A stretch of 64,000 bases of DNA from Ravibacter sp964559125 (GTDB lineage: Bacteria > Bacteroidota > Bacteroidia > Cytophagales > Spirosomataceae). Under the pieces are notes generated by a model. The model saw only the letters and a program-made list of their open reading frames with translations. It made no database searches and was not told the DNA's origin. How positions within the stretch are numbered: the stretch's first letter is position 1; each line of letters starts with the position of its first letter. The position numbers and the translations under genes were made by a program. Location: NCBI GenBank assembly GCA_964559125.1, contig CAZLGW010000011.1, positions 80,658-144,657 of the forward strand. Direction: 5' to 3'. Positions 8,463 through 17,541 of the stretch are shown here, one piece after another.

Positions 8463-10058
8463 ATGTCTTTGACCCAGGAAATAAAGAAGCGCCGCACTTT
8501 CGCGATTATCAGTCACCCGGATGCTGGTAAAACTACCCTTACTGAAAAATTGCTGCTTTTCGGGGGGGCTATCCAGACGGCAGGGGCGGTGAAGTCCAAT
8601 AAGATCAAGAAAACGGCTACTTCCGATTTTATGGAGATAGAAAAGCAGAGGGGAATTTCGGTTGCTACTTCTGTGATGACTTTCGAGTACAAAGATCTTC
8701 TTATTAATATACTGGATACCCCCGGGCACAAGGATTTCGCAGAGGATACTTACCGTACGCTTACGGCTGTCGACAGCGTCATACTGGTCATCGACTGTGT
8801 GAAAGGTGTGGAAGAGCAGACAGAACGGTTAATGGAAGTATGCCGCATGCGCAATACGCCCGTGATCATCTTCATCAATAAGCTTGACCGGGAAGGACAA
8901 TACCCCTTCGACCTCCTTGACGAGCTTGAAGAAAAGCTGAGCATACGCGTGCGGCCCCTGACCTGGCCCATCAATATGGGGAGCGCCTTCCAGGGAGTTT
9001 ACAGCCTGTACGAGCAGAAACTCTATTTCTTCAAGATCAATAAGACCAAAGTAGAAGAGGATGTTGTTGAGATCGGTCTCAGCGACCCGGGGCTTCCTGC
9101 TCTTCTGGGAGAAAGGGATACAGCACAGATACGAGAAGACGTAGAGCTTATTGAAGGAGTTTACGACCCGTTCTCTGAGGAAGCCTACCAGGAGGGACAG
9201 CTGGCGCCGGTATTTTTCGGCAGCGCGATCAATAACTTTGGGGTAAAAGAGCTTCTCGACACTTTCTGCGAGATCTCGCCTACGCCGCAGCCCAGGCCTA
9301 CAACCGTTAGGGAAGTAGCGCCGGAAGAGTCCAGGTTCAGCGGGTTTGTGTTTAAAATACATGCCAATCTCGATCCCAGGCACCGCGACCGTATAGCTTT
9401 CCTGCGGGTCTGCTCCGGGAAGTTTGAGCGCGGGAAATTCTTTCATCATGTCAGGCTGGACAAGAACGTCAGGTTTTCGAGTCCTTTCAGCTTTATGGCC
9501 TCAACGAAAAATGTGCTGGACGAAGGGTTCCCCGGGGACGTGATCGGCCTTTACGATACCGGCACTTTCAAGATAGGCGACACGCTCACGGAAGGGGAGG
9601 ACTTTATGTTTTCGGGCATCCCGAGCTTCTCCCCGGAAATCTTCAAGGAGCTGATCAACCTCGACCCTATGAAATCCAAGCAGTTGGAAAAAGGTATCCA
9701 GCAGCTTACCGACGAGGGAGTGGCACAGTTGTTCACCCTCGAACTGGGAAATCGCAAGATCGTGGGAACAGTGGGAGAGCTGCAGTTTGACGTGATCCAG
9801 TACCGATTGGAGCATGAATACGGCGCCAAATGCCGATGGGTGCATATGAATATCTCCAAAGCCTGCTGGATTACCTCAACGGATGAAGCGAAGCTCAGCG
9901 AGTTCATCCGGCTGAAGGGCAACCAGATCGGCTATGACAAGGACTCTAACCCGGTGTTTTTAGCTGAATCGGAATGGATGATCAGGATGAATAAGGAAAA
10001 CAATCCGGCGATACAGTTTCATTTTACTTCGGAATTCAAGACAGAGGGGGTGGTTTGA
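8463..10058 (+). CDS. prfC: Peptide chain release factor 3
   Basis: Translational GTPase that removes RF1/RF2 from the ribosome after termination. From ATG 8463 the protein is 531 residues, close to E. coli RF3 (529). GTPase motifs: SHPDAGKTT (G1), the ATSVMTFEY segment (G2 region), DTPGHKDF (G3) and NKLD (G4). The C-terminal half carries EF-G-like domains II and III and VGELQFDVIQYRLEHEY, typical of RF3. An upstream in-frame GTG (8424) adds 13 residues that do not resemble the family and was rejected. Monocistronic. Confidence 0.96.
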   Translation: MSLTQEIKKRRTFAIISHPDAGKTTLTEKLLLFGGAIQTAGAVKSNKIKKTATSDFMEIEKQRGISVATSVMTFEYKDLLINILDTPGHKDFAEDTYRTLTAVDSVILVIDCVKGVEEQTERLMEVCRMRNTPVIIFINKLDREGQYPFDLLDELEEKLSIRVRPLTWPINMGSAFQGVYSLYEQKLYFFKINKTKVEEDVVEIGLSDPGLPALLGERDTAQIREDVELIEGVYDPFSEEAYQEGQLAPVFFGSAINNFGVKELLDTFCEISPTPQPRPTTVREVAPEESRFSGFVFKIHANLDPRHRDRIAFLRVCSGKFERGKFFHHVRLDKNVRFSSPFSFMASTKNVLDEGFPGDVIGLYDTGTFKIGDTLTEGEDFMFSGIPSFSPEIFKELINLDPMKSKQLEKGIQQLTDEGVAQLFTLELGNRKIVGTVGELQFDVIQYRLEHEYGAKCRWVHMNISKACWITSTDEAKLSEFIRLKGNQIGYDKDSNPVFLAESEWMIRMNKENNPAIQFHFTSEFKTEGVV

Positions 10059-10377
10059 TTTTACCACGGACATATAGGTTATCCCGTTACTTTTAGGTAT
10101 TGCGTTCTACTCCGGGTTTACGAAGTATAAATTAAAGTACTTCGAGCTATTTCAGGGACGGTTTGCTAGGTGGAATGATATGATCGGCTGTAGTTTTCGG
10201 CCATCATTTTCGATTTCTATTTCACCTTTTAAACATCTGATGCCGTGACAGCAAGGTTATGAGACCGGGCAGTCCTTTGTACCGGGTTTGGGAAACGCGC
10301 TATGAAGGCCAGGGGTATACCGAAAACCTGGAAAGAGAGTAGGGACGTAATATCTTTAATCTTAAAAGGAAGCAACA
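10059..10377. other. Intergenic, no gene seen
   Basis: 319 bases between prfC and the small exported protein. It contains only very short frames (22-27 codons) without family resemblance and no strong hairpin. It presumably carries the promoter of the downstream small gene; a weak TA-rich stretch lies near 10350-10365. Confidence 0.4.
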
Positions 10378-10653
10378 ATGAAAAAGCTATTTAAATCTCC
10401 GTATTTTTTTGTGGGCGCCCTGTTGGCAGCAGGCGGACTTACAGTCGCTATGAACGGCCATGACGACCATCCACTTGTGTTCGAGGAGTATGATGTTTCT
10501 CATGTGGATGGAACGGACTATGTGATAGGTACTCCTCCTTCCTGCAATACCGGGACCGCTGTAGCCTGTAAAATCAGATCTCCATTTGAGCCGGTTGAGG
10601 GGCGTATTCCAATGGGTTCTTCAGTACAGGAAACCAACTGGCGCGCGGAATAA
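10378..10653 (+). CDS. Small exported protein, DUF6520-like
   Basis: 91 residues. The N-terminus is basic followed by a hydrophobic helix (SPYFFVGALLAAGGLTVAM), then an acidic segment and a C-terminal part with two cysteines (PPSCNTGTAVACKI) that could form a disulfide. Size and layout resemble the small DUF6520-type exported proteins often found in arrays in Bacteroidota, but this is by pattern only. An AAGGAAG purine stretch lies a few bases before the ATG. It stands alone, convergent to the SusC operon. Function unknown. Confidence 0.55.
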   Translation: MKKLFKSPYFFVGALLAAGGLTVAMNGHDDHPLVFEEYDVSHVDGTDYVIGTPPSCNTGTAVACKIRSPFEPVEGRIPMGSSVQETNWRAE

Positions 10654-10733
10654 CGATCGCTGAAAAAGGAATGAACGTTTAGGGCAGGTATTTCTTTGAG
10701 ATAGGTATTCTTAAAAGGAAGCCTGCCCGGGGT

Positions 10734-12239
10734 TCATTCTTCCATCAATACTTTTTTTAACCTGGTTACAAGCGAACCGGTCGAGCTGATTTCGTTAGCG
10801 AAGCCATTGTTAAAGATACGATGGATTTTGCCGCCCCGGTCTACAATCATAAATTTGGGACATCCATGGAAGCCGTAATGTGTAGTCCAGTCGTGGGCTA
10901 CTCCTTTTCCTTCAGTATAAAGGTTGACTGCGTGTACCGATGTATATTTGCCGGAAGAAATACTTTTTTTCCATAGCGTCGGATTCTTGTCAACCGAAAT
11001 GGAAATAAAGACGATGTCTTTTTCATCTTTAAGTTGTTCTTCCGCCTCCCTGAGTACATCCCGGTAGTACGACACACAAGCTCCGCATCCCGTAAACCAG
11101 AGGTCTATAAATGTCACTTTTCCTTTAAAGCTGGACAAGCTGACAAGCTTTCCGTCCGGATCCGGAAGAGAGAAGTCAGCAACCGGCATTCCCGGTAGCG
11201 TACGCACGATTTCGTTCAGCGCCCGCAGGCATTCGGGGTCGGTTATCAGCTCCTTAGCCCGCAGGTAGTTGCCATACAGATCCTCGTCGGGTATATCTTT
11301 TATAAAAAGCAGCAATAGCAGTGTATCCCTGAGGGGGGCTTCATATCTTTCAACAATTACAGAAAGCAGGTCGAAGGGTCTTGAGGCGGCTTTTTCCGAA
11401 TACGCTTCGAAAAGCAGCCTTTCCAGCAAATAATTGAGGTAGTTTTCCGAGCGGCAGGCAACAGAGGCCGGGATCCCGGAGGTGATCAAATCGATACCAA
11501 GAGCAGCTTTTCCTTCTTTTATCCCTTCTCTGAGAAGTGAATCACAAAGCGAAATATGCTGTTGCGGCCTCCTGATGCGTTGGAATATCTCTCTTTGCTT
11601 TGCGATCAACTCGGCTTTGAGCATCTGGTACTGGAAATTACTGAGCGCTGCTTTCCCGCTTTCCAGTACTTCCAATGATGCGCTGATCTTGGGCAAGATC
11701 AGGTTCCTGCAATCGGTAGTGTCGGCAGGTAGCGGCCGTTTGGGGGGACTCAGCATTTTCTCCCAGATCGTATACTTTTCTGAGCCTGATCCTTTGAACT
11801 CATATTGATAGTCGATCAGGTAATTACCCGACAGGCCGGCGCTGCTGTGCCTTTTTGTGACAGATAGCGAGATGCTGTCGCCGGCTTCCCACCAGAAAGT
11901 AGGGGTTATTGTCAGAAAACGAAGATTGTTTTTCTCCCAGGCGCTGCCTGCAGGCGGGTTGGATTGTATGGCAAAATGGCCTCCGGAAACCGGTTCCCGG
12001 GTAGCGAAGCGAAAAGTGTGGGGTCCTGTTTTCTCAAAATACCGGATATCTTTTTCAGAATAGGGAGTCTGAAAAGCGCTGTTGGTAAAAAGGATGGAAA
12101 GGGTATCGATAGGAAGCCGCTCGTCGACCCGGACTGTAATAGAAAGGGGAAAAGTCTTTTCATTTGCTCCGGCCGGCACGCGACTGGAGCAAATGAAAAG
12201 GTATGCCAACACAGCTATGAGCCTGATTTTACCTTTCAT
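10734..12239 (-). CDS. TlpA-like thiol-disulfide oxidoreductase
   Basis: Periplasmic thioredoxin-fold protein. The ATG at 12239 gives a signal peptide (MKGKIRLIAVLAYLFICSS); an ATG four codons earlier (12251) is also possible. The N-terminal about 340 residues form a DUF4369/DUF5106-like helical region; the C-terminal TlpA/AhpC domain (about 355-500) begins DFSLPDPDGKLVSLSSFKGKVTFIDLW and carries the redox CxxC as FTGCGACVSYY, plus the cis-proline segment GCPKFMIVD. The start overlaps the 3' end of the preceding susD by 11 bases, so it is translationally coupled to it. SusC-SusD-TlpA trios recur in Sphingobacteria; the redox enzyme probably acts on the imported ligand or on the receptor. Confidence 0.85.
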   Translation of the reverse strand: MKGKIRLIAVLAYLFICSSRVPAGANEKTFPLSITVRVDERLPIDTLSILFTNSAFQTPYSEKDIRYFEKTGPHTFRFATREPVSGGHFAIQSNPPAGSAWEKNNLRFLTITPTFWWEAGDSISLSVTKRHSSAGLSGNYLIDYQYEFKGSGSEKYTIWEKMLSPPKRPLPADTTDCRNLILPKISASLEVLESGKAALSNFQYQMLKAELIAKQREIFQRIRRPQQHISLCDSLLREGIKEGKAALGIDLITSGIPASVACRSENYLNYLLERLLFEAYSEKAASRPFDLLSVIVERYEAPLRDTLLLLLFIKDIPDEDLYGNYLRAKELITDPECLRALNEIVRTLPGMPVADFSLPDPDGKLVSLSSFKGKVTFIDLWFTGCGACVSYYRDVLREAEEQLKDEKDIVFISISVDKNPTLWKKSISSGKYTSVHAVNLYTEGKGVAHDWTTHYGFHGCPKFMIVDRGGKIHRIFNNGFANEISSTGSLVTRLKKVLMEE

Positions 12240-13644
12240 TCTGTACGACATTGCTTAGCTGGATTTCAAGATCTGGGAAAGGAAAAACATAGCGCTTATC
12301 GTTGGGAGGCAGCGTATAGAGCGTATTTCCCGATTGGCGTGTGAGCGTTTTGGCAAATTTGGGATCCCGGTTCAGGCGGCGCAGATCCTCCCACCTGGTC
12401 TGACCTGTAAATGCAAGTTCTTTGCGTCTTTCAGAGAGTACGGTTTCCAGCACAACCTGGTTGTCCAGCGTATCCAGGGGAACAAAGGTCCCTGATTTGT
12501 AACGTTTTTCGAGAAGCAGGTTAAGGTCTTCTTTCGCACCGGAATAGTCTCCTTGCCTCGCCCTGCACTCTGCCCTGATCAGATATAGTTCGTTTACCGC
12601 CAGTCCGGCAAATGCGGTATTGTTTCCGGTATATCTACCGACAGGTTCGTGAAAACCGTTTGCATGTTTCCTGAAAAACACCGTTTTCCTGAGGTCGTCT
12701 TCATGATAGGAATCATAGAGTTCAGGCGCTGCAAAGGAGGCTCCTACCGCAGGATTGGTACTTGTTAAAGAGGTACACTCAGCATAAAAAATAAATTCGG
12801 GGTTTCCATTCTGAACACTGAAGGGAGGGAAGCGGTAGGTGCTCGAAGGACTGATGAAGTCAGAATTAAAGTCCAGTAATGTATTTTTTGCTTTGAGCGT
12901 AAGCTCTGCATATTCCAGAGTTTGCGGGTAGTTACCCATAGCCAGGTATACCTTGGCCAGCTGGGCGTGGGCTGCAGCCTGAGAAGGTCTTGAGGTAAAC
13001 AGGGCGTTGACCGGCAGCAATGCGGCTGCTTCCTGCAGGTCCGACAATATCCTGTCATAAGTTTGCTGCACACTTGACCGGGGAAAGACCTGGTTCGGAT
13101 CGGACGTCGCGCGGAGCTGTAACCCGGCGTCTGTAGCGGCAGTAGCAGGGTCATAGGTTTTGCAGAATAATTGAGCCAGGGAGTAGGTAGCAAAGGCTCG
13201 GAGAAACAATGCCTGGCCTTTGATGTTGTTATATTCCCTTTGATTGGCGGTCAGGCCAGGCGCATCGTCCAGACGCTCCAGGACAATATTGGCATACGTG
13301 ATTTTAATATTTGGGTTAGAAAAATCTGATGACGCTGCACCCTCAAACAGATCGGCTTTCCATAAATAACAATTTCTTTCACTCAATGATATTGAATTAA
13401 GGCGGTCGTCCGGAATATGGAGATTGTCGGCGCTGACCTGTCCCAGAACGGAATGAGCGTCGCTGACAATATTGTTGTTGTCGAGCAGCGCCTGCAGGTC
13501 GGCTGCAGTTTTAGGGATAACATCTGCTTTTCTCCGTTTTACGTCGAGCCATTCGTCTATTTCTCCGCAGGACAGCAATAAAAGTGAGCCGGCTAGCAGC
13601 ATCACTACTTCCAGAGCTTTTTTGATATTTTTCTCGGTTTTCAT
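12229..13644 (-). CDS. RagB/SusD family outer-membrane lipoprotein
   Basis: Surface lipoprotein that caps a SusC channel and binds the nutrient. 471 residues with lipobox LLLLSCGEID (lipidated Cys near 26), a TPR-like helical core (LKAKNTLLDFNSDF and YLIRAECRARQGDYSGAKEDL), and the C-terminal family signature VLSERRKELAFTGQTRWEDLRRLNRD. Starts 13 bases after the end of its SusC partner. The ligand cannot be deduced: there are no glycan enzymes in this operon. Confidence 0.93.
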   Translation of the reverse strand: MKTEKNIKKALEVVMLLAGSLLLLSCGEIDEWLDVKRRKADVIPKTAADLQALLDNNNIVSDAHSVLGQVSADNLHIPDDRLNSISLSERNCYLWKADLFEGAASSDFSNPNIKITYANIVLERLDDAPGLTANQREYNNIKGQALFLRAFATYSLAQLFCKTYDPATAATDAGLQLRATSDPNQVFPRSSVQQTYDRILSDLQEAAALLPVNALFTSRPSQAAAHAQLAKVYLAMGNYPQTLEYAELTLKAKNTLLDFNSDFISPSSTYRFPPFSVQNGNPEFIFYAECTSLTSTNPAVGASFAAPELYDSYHEDDLRKTVFFRKHANGFHEPVGRYTGNNTAFAGLAVNELYLIRAECRARQGDYSGAKEDLNLLLEKRYKSGTFVPLDTLDNQVVLETVLSERRKELAFTGQTRWEDLRRLNRDPKFAKTLTRQSGNTLYTLPPNDKRYVFPFPDLEIQLSNVVQNER

Positions 13645-13657
13645 AGCAGAAAGATGT

Positions 13658-16600
13658 TTAGAAATTGAGTTTTAGCCCGAAAGCGGCGGAGACAGGCCGG
13701 GGCAGGTTGTGGCTTGTCGACTCGAAGGAAAGGTTGGTGTCGGGGTCGATACCGAGCCGGTTTGCCTTCCAGATAACACCCGGATTGGAGATATAGGCAT
13801 AAATGCGGACGGAGCGTAACCCGGCTGCGGTTATGGCGGGGGAGGAGAGATCATAGCTCAGGCGGATGTCTTGCAGCCGTATATGGTCTCCTTTTTCGAC
13901 CAATATTTCTGAAAAACGGTAAAAGGTACTCCTGTTGCTATTGGCGGGATATACAAAAGAAGGCACATCGGTAACGGTTTCGTCGCCGGGTTTACGCCAG
14001 CGTTGCACATAGTCCCGGTGACTGGAGCCCGATAATATATCCTGATAGTTTGGTGATGACGCCTGCCTCCTGAAGTAGTAACCCAGTTTGTAGGTCAGGT
14101 TGACAGAGATCGAAAAATTACGATAGGACAGGTCGTTGCGGAAAGCACCGAACAGCGTAGGAACGGAAGAACCATGAAAGATCAGGCTGTCGGGGTTGAA
14201 ATTGTTGATGATGCCGGTATAGTTCTTACTAGCCTCTCCGTTGAGGTACCCCTGGGGGTCGCCTGTAGCAGGATCGAGTCCGGCCCACCGATAGGAGAAC
14301 ACACTGTACAGCGGGCTTCCGACGAGCCCGGCCCTCCCTGTTCCGGACCTGAAACTGCCGGAAGTTTGCTGAACGCTGAATTTTGTGATTTTGTCTTTTA
14401 CCGTGCTCAGTAAAAGCGTTGGAGACCAGGTAAATCCTTTTTTAACAACCCTCGCTGAAAGACTGAGGTCGATACCGTGTGTCCGTGTCGCGGCGCCATT
14501 GGTATAAAACTGGTAGAACCCCGCGGAAGGGGCAAGCGGCTGGACTTCTATCAGGTCGTCGCCCGATTTGACATAATAATCGACGCTTCCGCTCAGCACG
14601 CTATTCTTAAGGGAAAAATCGATCCCGGTATTGAAGGTGCCTACTTGTTCCCATTTGAGATCCGGGTTGGGGGCGGTCAGGTTATGGATATATTGCGCAC
14701 CGGTACGATTGTTGGTCAGGTATATGCCGGTAGTTTGGACAGAACCCTGGTATACATTTCCGCTGTACCCGAATGTCGATCTGAGTTTCAGGTAGGGCAG
14801 CCACCCGAATTTGTAGAAACTTTCCCTGCTCAGATCCCATGAGAGCCCTGTCGACCACAAAGGGGTAAACCGGTTGTTGGTATTGCCGCCGAATATGTTA
14901 GCTCCATCACGTCTCGCGCTGGCCGAAAGCGTATACTTGTCCCGGAAAGTGTAGGCGCTGTTTGCATAGTAGGAGATAAACCGGTTATTGAACCCTATGA
15001 TATCTCCTTGCGGAGCGCTTATAATGCCGATAGATCCGGGGTTGACCGGCAGTATAGTGGAGAAATTAAGGGTATTTACGGCTACACCCAGGTTATTGTC
15101 GTAGCCGTATGAAGTACGAAAATAAGTTTCTGTGAGCAGTTGCCGTGCTTCTGCACCGGCCAGGGCAGTTACTTTGTGCAGGCCTCCGAACGATTTGTCG
15201 AAGTTTGCCTGTATCCTGAGGTTTTCGGAATTTGCGGTAGAATTATTCCGCATCAGGATTCCCCCTTTGGGTAGCGGATAGGTAAAGGTGCCGTCTTCTT
15301 TGCGTACGGAAAAACGGTTGATCAGGTTTCTTGTATAATAGGTACGATCACTTCTGTAGTCCCAATCATCTATGATCTGTTTTTCGTTCTGATAAAGTAC
15401 TTCTACATTCAGAAACGGCCTGAAATTATACCTGAGGCCTGCCCGCAGCAGGAGGCTGTGGGTCTTTGAATATTTGTCGGCCAGGGAGGTTTCCTCCAGC
15501 GGGCGGAAACGCCAGTCCAGGAACCCCAGCGATTCCGTTTCAGCGAGGTAGTCGTCGCGATATCCCCTGACTGTGCTCAAAGGCGCGCTGTTTTCATCGG
15601 CTAAGGCGGCATAGGGAAAGATGTTCGCATACTTGCCGCCTACGGCCAGATACCCAAAGGAGTTCTGATGGTTGCTGTTAGTGGTTTTACTGTTGCTATA
15701 GTTGATGCCGGTGGTGAGCTCGAGCTTTTTAAAAAGCGTATAGGACATATTGGAGTTGAGGGTAAACCTGTTGTAGCCATTGCCCACCACGTTGCTGAGA
15801 TTCCGGTCGAAACCGGCCGAGACCGAATAGGTGGTTTGACTGCTGCCGCCCTTCAGTCCGACGGAATACTGCTGGTTAAGAGCATTCCGGTATACATGGC
15901 GGAGGTAGTCGGCGCGGATGTCGGCCGATGATAGTTTGGCAATAGCGGCGTCATAAGCTGCTTGAGAAATAGCGCCGGATCTTTTCCGGACCAGTAGTTC
16001 GACGACAGGAGATACCGGGGGCCGGCTGGTCATGTTTGAAAGATCGGCATTGAAATACCCCGCATTGAATAATGTCTCTTCCACTTCTATATAGTGTTCT
16101 GCCGTCAGATAATTTCTGTCGCGGTAGACATCGGGTTTCCGGGTGATCGTTATATTGCTGTTGATCTCCACGCTGGCAGGCTTGTCCTTTCTGCCTTTTT
16201 TGGTGGTGATTACGATGACCCCGTTGCCAGCTCTCGCGCCCCAGATAGAGGCTGCTGCGGCATCTCTCAGGATGGTGACAGACTCCACGTCGTTGGGATT
16301 GATGTTGTCGAGCGAGCCCTCAAAAGGGAAATTATCGATGACGATAAGAGGATCCCGGCTGACCTGCGTCGGTAGCGCCAGGGTACTCTCGCCGCGTATC
16401 CTGATATTGAGATTCCTTTCGGCGAGCGCCGAATTGCTTGAAGAGGAACCGATCAGGAATACCCCGCTTGCTACTCCCTCCAGCCTGTCGAGAATATTAG
16501 TAGACACACCCCGGTTAAGGAGCTCGCTATCGAGGTTTACGAATGAGCCGGTTGCCCTTTCTTTTGGAATAACCTGGTAGCCGGTTACTGCTACTTCCCG

Positions 16601-16954
16601 AAGCTGCACCATATCCGGAGCGAGCGTTATTCGGAGCGGTTGCGTAAGGGGGAGGTGCAGAACGGTATCGAGCGTTATGTACCCGATGAAAGAGACAGCA
16701 AGTTCTGCCCGGCTACCGATACCATTAAACGTAAACGTACCTTTTTCGTCGGTGCTGACACCTTGCCGGGAGCCTTTAAGATATACCGATGCGCCAGGAA
16801 GAGGCTCACCATCGGTTTCGGAATACACTTTTCCCTGTAGCGTGAAGCTATCCTGGGCTAAGGACGGCAGCGAGGTGCACAGGATCAGCGCCAACAGGCC
16901 TATACCGAAAAAATGCGGGCATAGCATGCCCCTTTGGCAATAAAGATGGTTCAT
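13658..16954 (-). CDS. SusC/RagA family TonB-linked outer-membrane transporter
   Basis: TonB-dependent importer, 1098 residues: signal peptide (about 1-34, ending LPSLAQD), carboxypeptidase-regulatory-like domain (FTLQGKVYSETDGEPLPGASVYLKG split over about 36-60), plug with the SusC signature NPNDVESVTILRDAAAASIWGARAGNG (key residues N..D, D/A/A/A, G.R..NG), and a large beta-barrel ending in aromatic residue F (AFGLKLNF). It lacks an STN domain, so it is not expected to signal to a FecR/sigma pair, consistent with none nearby. ATG at 16954; the internal Met10 is an alternative. Its leader holds a probable attenuator. Confidence 0.94.
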   Translation of the reverse strand: MNHLYCQRGMLCPHFFGIGLLALILCTSLPSLAQDSFTLQGKVYSETDGEPLPGASVYLKGSRQGVSTDEKGTFTFNGIGSRAELAVSFIGYITLDTVLHLPLTQPLRITLAPDMVQLREVAVTGYQVIPKERATGSFVNLDSELLNRGVSTNILDRLEGVASGVFLIGSSSSNSALAERNLNIRIRGESTLALPTQVSRDPLIVIDNFPFEGSLDNINPNDVESVTILRDAAAASIWGARAGNGVIVITTKKGRKDKPASVEINSNITITRKPDVYRDRNYLTAEHYIEVEETLFNAGYFNADLSNMTSRPPVSPVVELLVRKRSGAISQAAYDAAIAKLSSADIRADYLRHVYRNALNQQYSVGLKGGSSQTTYSVSAGFDRNLSNVVGNGYNRFTLNSNMSYTLFKKLELTTGINYSNSKTTNSNHQNSFGYLAVGGKYANIFPYAALADENSAPLSTVRGYRDDYLAETESLGFLDWRFRPLEETSLADKYSKTHSLLLRAGLRYNFRPFLNVEVLYQNEKQIIDDWDYRSDRTYYTRNLINRFSVRKEDGTFTYPLPKGGILMRNNSTANSENLRIQANFDKSFGGLHKVTALAGAEARQLLTETYFRTSYGYDNNLGVAVNTLNFSTILPVNPGSIGIISAPQGDIIGFNNRFISYYANSAYTFRDKYTLSASARRDGANIFGGNTNNRFTPLWSTGLSWDLSRESFYKFGWLPYLKLRSTFGYSGNVYQGSVQTTGIYLTNNRTGAQYIHNLTAPNPDLKWEQVGTFNTGIDFSLKNSVLSGSVDYYVKSGDDLIEVQPLAPSAGFYQFYTNGAATRTHGIDLSLSARVVKKGFTWSPTLLLSTVKDKITKFSVQQTSGSFRSGTGRAGLVGSPLYSVFSYRWAGLDPATGDPQGYLNGEASKNYTGIINNFNPDSLIFHGSSVPTLFGAFRNDLSYRNFSISVNLTYKLGYYFRRQASSPNYQDILSGSSHRDYVQRWRKPGDETVTDVPSFVYPANSNRSTFYRFSEILVEKGDHIRLQDIRLSYDLSSPAITAAGLRSVRIYAYISNPGVIWKANRLGIDPDTNLSFESTSHNLPRPVSAAFGLKLNF

Positions 16955-16981
16955 TGCTTAAGCGGTTTTTAGTTGAAGAAT

Positions 16982-17032
16982 AAAAAAGGGCAGCTTTTAC
17001 CGGGCCTGCCCGGCAGAACTACTCCGCCGGGC
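16982..17032 (-). promoter_or_regulatory. Probable transcription attenuator in the SusC leader
   Basis: On the minus strand, GGGCAG (17011-17006) can pair with CTGCCC (16993-16988), followed at once by six T residues (16987-16982): an intrinsic terminator 27 bases before the SusC start codon. The same upstream arm can instead pair as GCCGGGC (17014-17008) with GCCCGGC (17032-17026), giving a seven-base anti-terminator. The two stems share 17008-17011 and exclude each other. No upstream minus-strand gene needs terminating here, because the Gfo/Idh gene has its own terminator at 17496. Confidence 0.5.
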
Positions 17033-17206
17033 GAAACCGTATGAGCTTGCAGCCCGGCGTCATTGCGGATGACGAATAACCAGTGGGTAAAGTAAATGTT
17101 TGTTCATAAACAAGCTACTCCTATGCCCCGGAAGGCTATTGATTTGGAAATTCTACGATAGAAGCGGGTATAGCTGCTTCACTCAACAAATATAATAAAA
17201 TACTAA

Positions 17207-17224
17207 ACATAGCTATAGCTATGT
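17207..17224. promoter_or_regulatory. Perfect 18-bp palindrome, candidate operator
   Basis: ACATAGCTATAGCTATGT is a perfect dyad of 18 bases. It lies 34 bases before the ATG of the XRE-type regulator and 250 bases upstream of the divergent susC, next to an A/T-rich promoter-like run. XRE repressors commonly bind such dyads in their own promoters, so autoregulation and possibly control of susC are plausible inferences. Confidence 0.5.
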
Positions 17225-17258
17225 AGATAAATTTTTTTAATACGGTTTATTCGCTTCT

Positions 17259-17492
17259 ATGAGTTTACCTACTCCGATAGAGCAATATGTCATAGACAAA
17301 GTCAAGGAAAGAAGGCTGGCGCTGGGGATTTCCCAGAAGGAGCTGGCTTTTCTACTTGAGCTCTCAGAGGGGTATATAGGGCTTGTAGAAAGCCCCAGGA
17401 CCGATGATAAGTATAGCCTTAAGCGTTTGAACGACCTTGCTAAGGTACTGAACTGTTCGCCCAGGGATTTTCTTCCCGAAAACCCTTTATAA
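17259..17492 (+). CDS. XRE-family helix-turn-helix regulator
   Basis: 77 residues, almost entirely one Cro/C1-type HTH: IDKVKERRLALGISQKELAF (helices 1-2), LSEGYIGLVESPRTDDKYSL (recognition helix and turn), then LNDLAKVLNCSPRDFLP. No effector domain. Divergent from the SusC operon and directly downstream of a perfect palindrome, so probably a local repressor. Its 3' end is convergent with the Gfo/Idh gene; the gap holds a terminator. Family identification is firm; the target is inferred. Confidence 0.85.
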   Translation: MSLPTPIEQYVIDKVKERRLALGISQKELAFLLELSEGYIGLVESPRTDDKYSLKRLNDLAKVLNCSPRDFLPENPL

Positions 17493-17519
17493 AAAAAGGC
17501 CGCCCTTTAGGGCAGCCTT
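17490..17519 (-). terminator. Intrinsic terminator of the Gfo/Idh gene
   Basis: On the minus strand AAGGCTGCCCT pairs with AGGGCGGCCTT (one mismatch) and is followed by a run of seven T residues (17497-17491). It lies 22 bases after the Gfo/Idh stop. On the plus strand the same stem follows the HTH gene but has no T-tract. Confidence 0.8.
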
Positions 17520-17541
17520 CTAAGATTTGGAGTATCTGATC

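Noticed and set aside
8111..8497. Minus-strand frame spanning the gap before prfC
   Set aside because: It reads through the inverted repeat and the prfC start region; composition is not protein-like.
10261..10345. Short 27-codon frame starting MRPGSPLYRVWETRYE
   Set aside because: Too short, no start context and no family; could be a chance frame.
10734..16954. Polysaccharide-utilisation locus
   Set aside because: SusC and SusD are accompanied only by a thioredoxin-type protein; no carbohydrate enzyme or glycan regulator is linked, so the ligand could be a peptide or metal complex.
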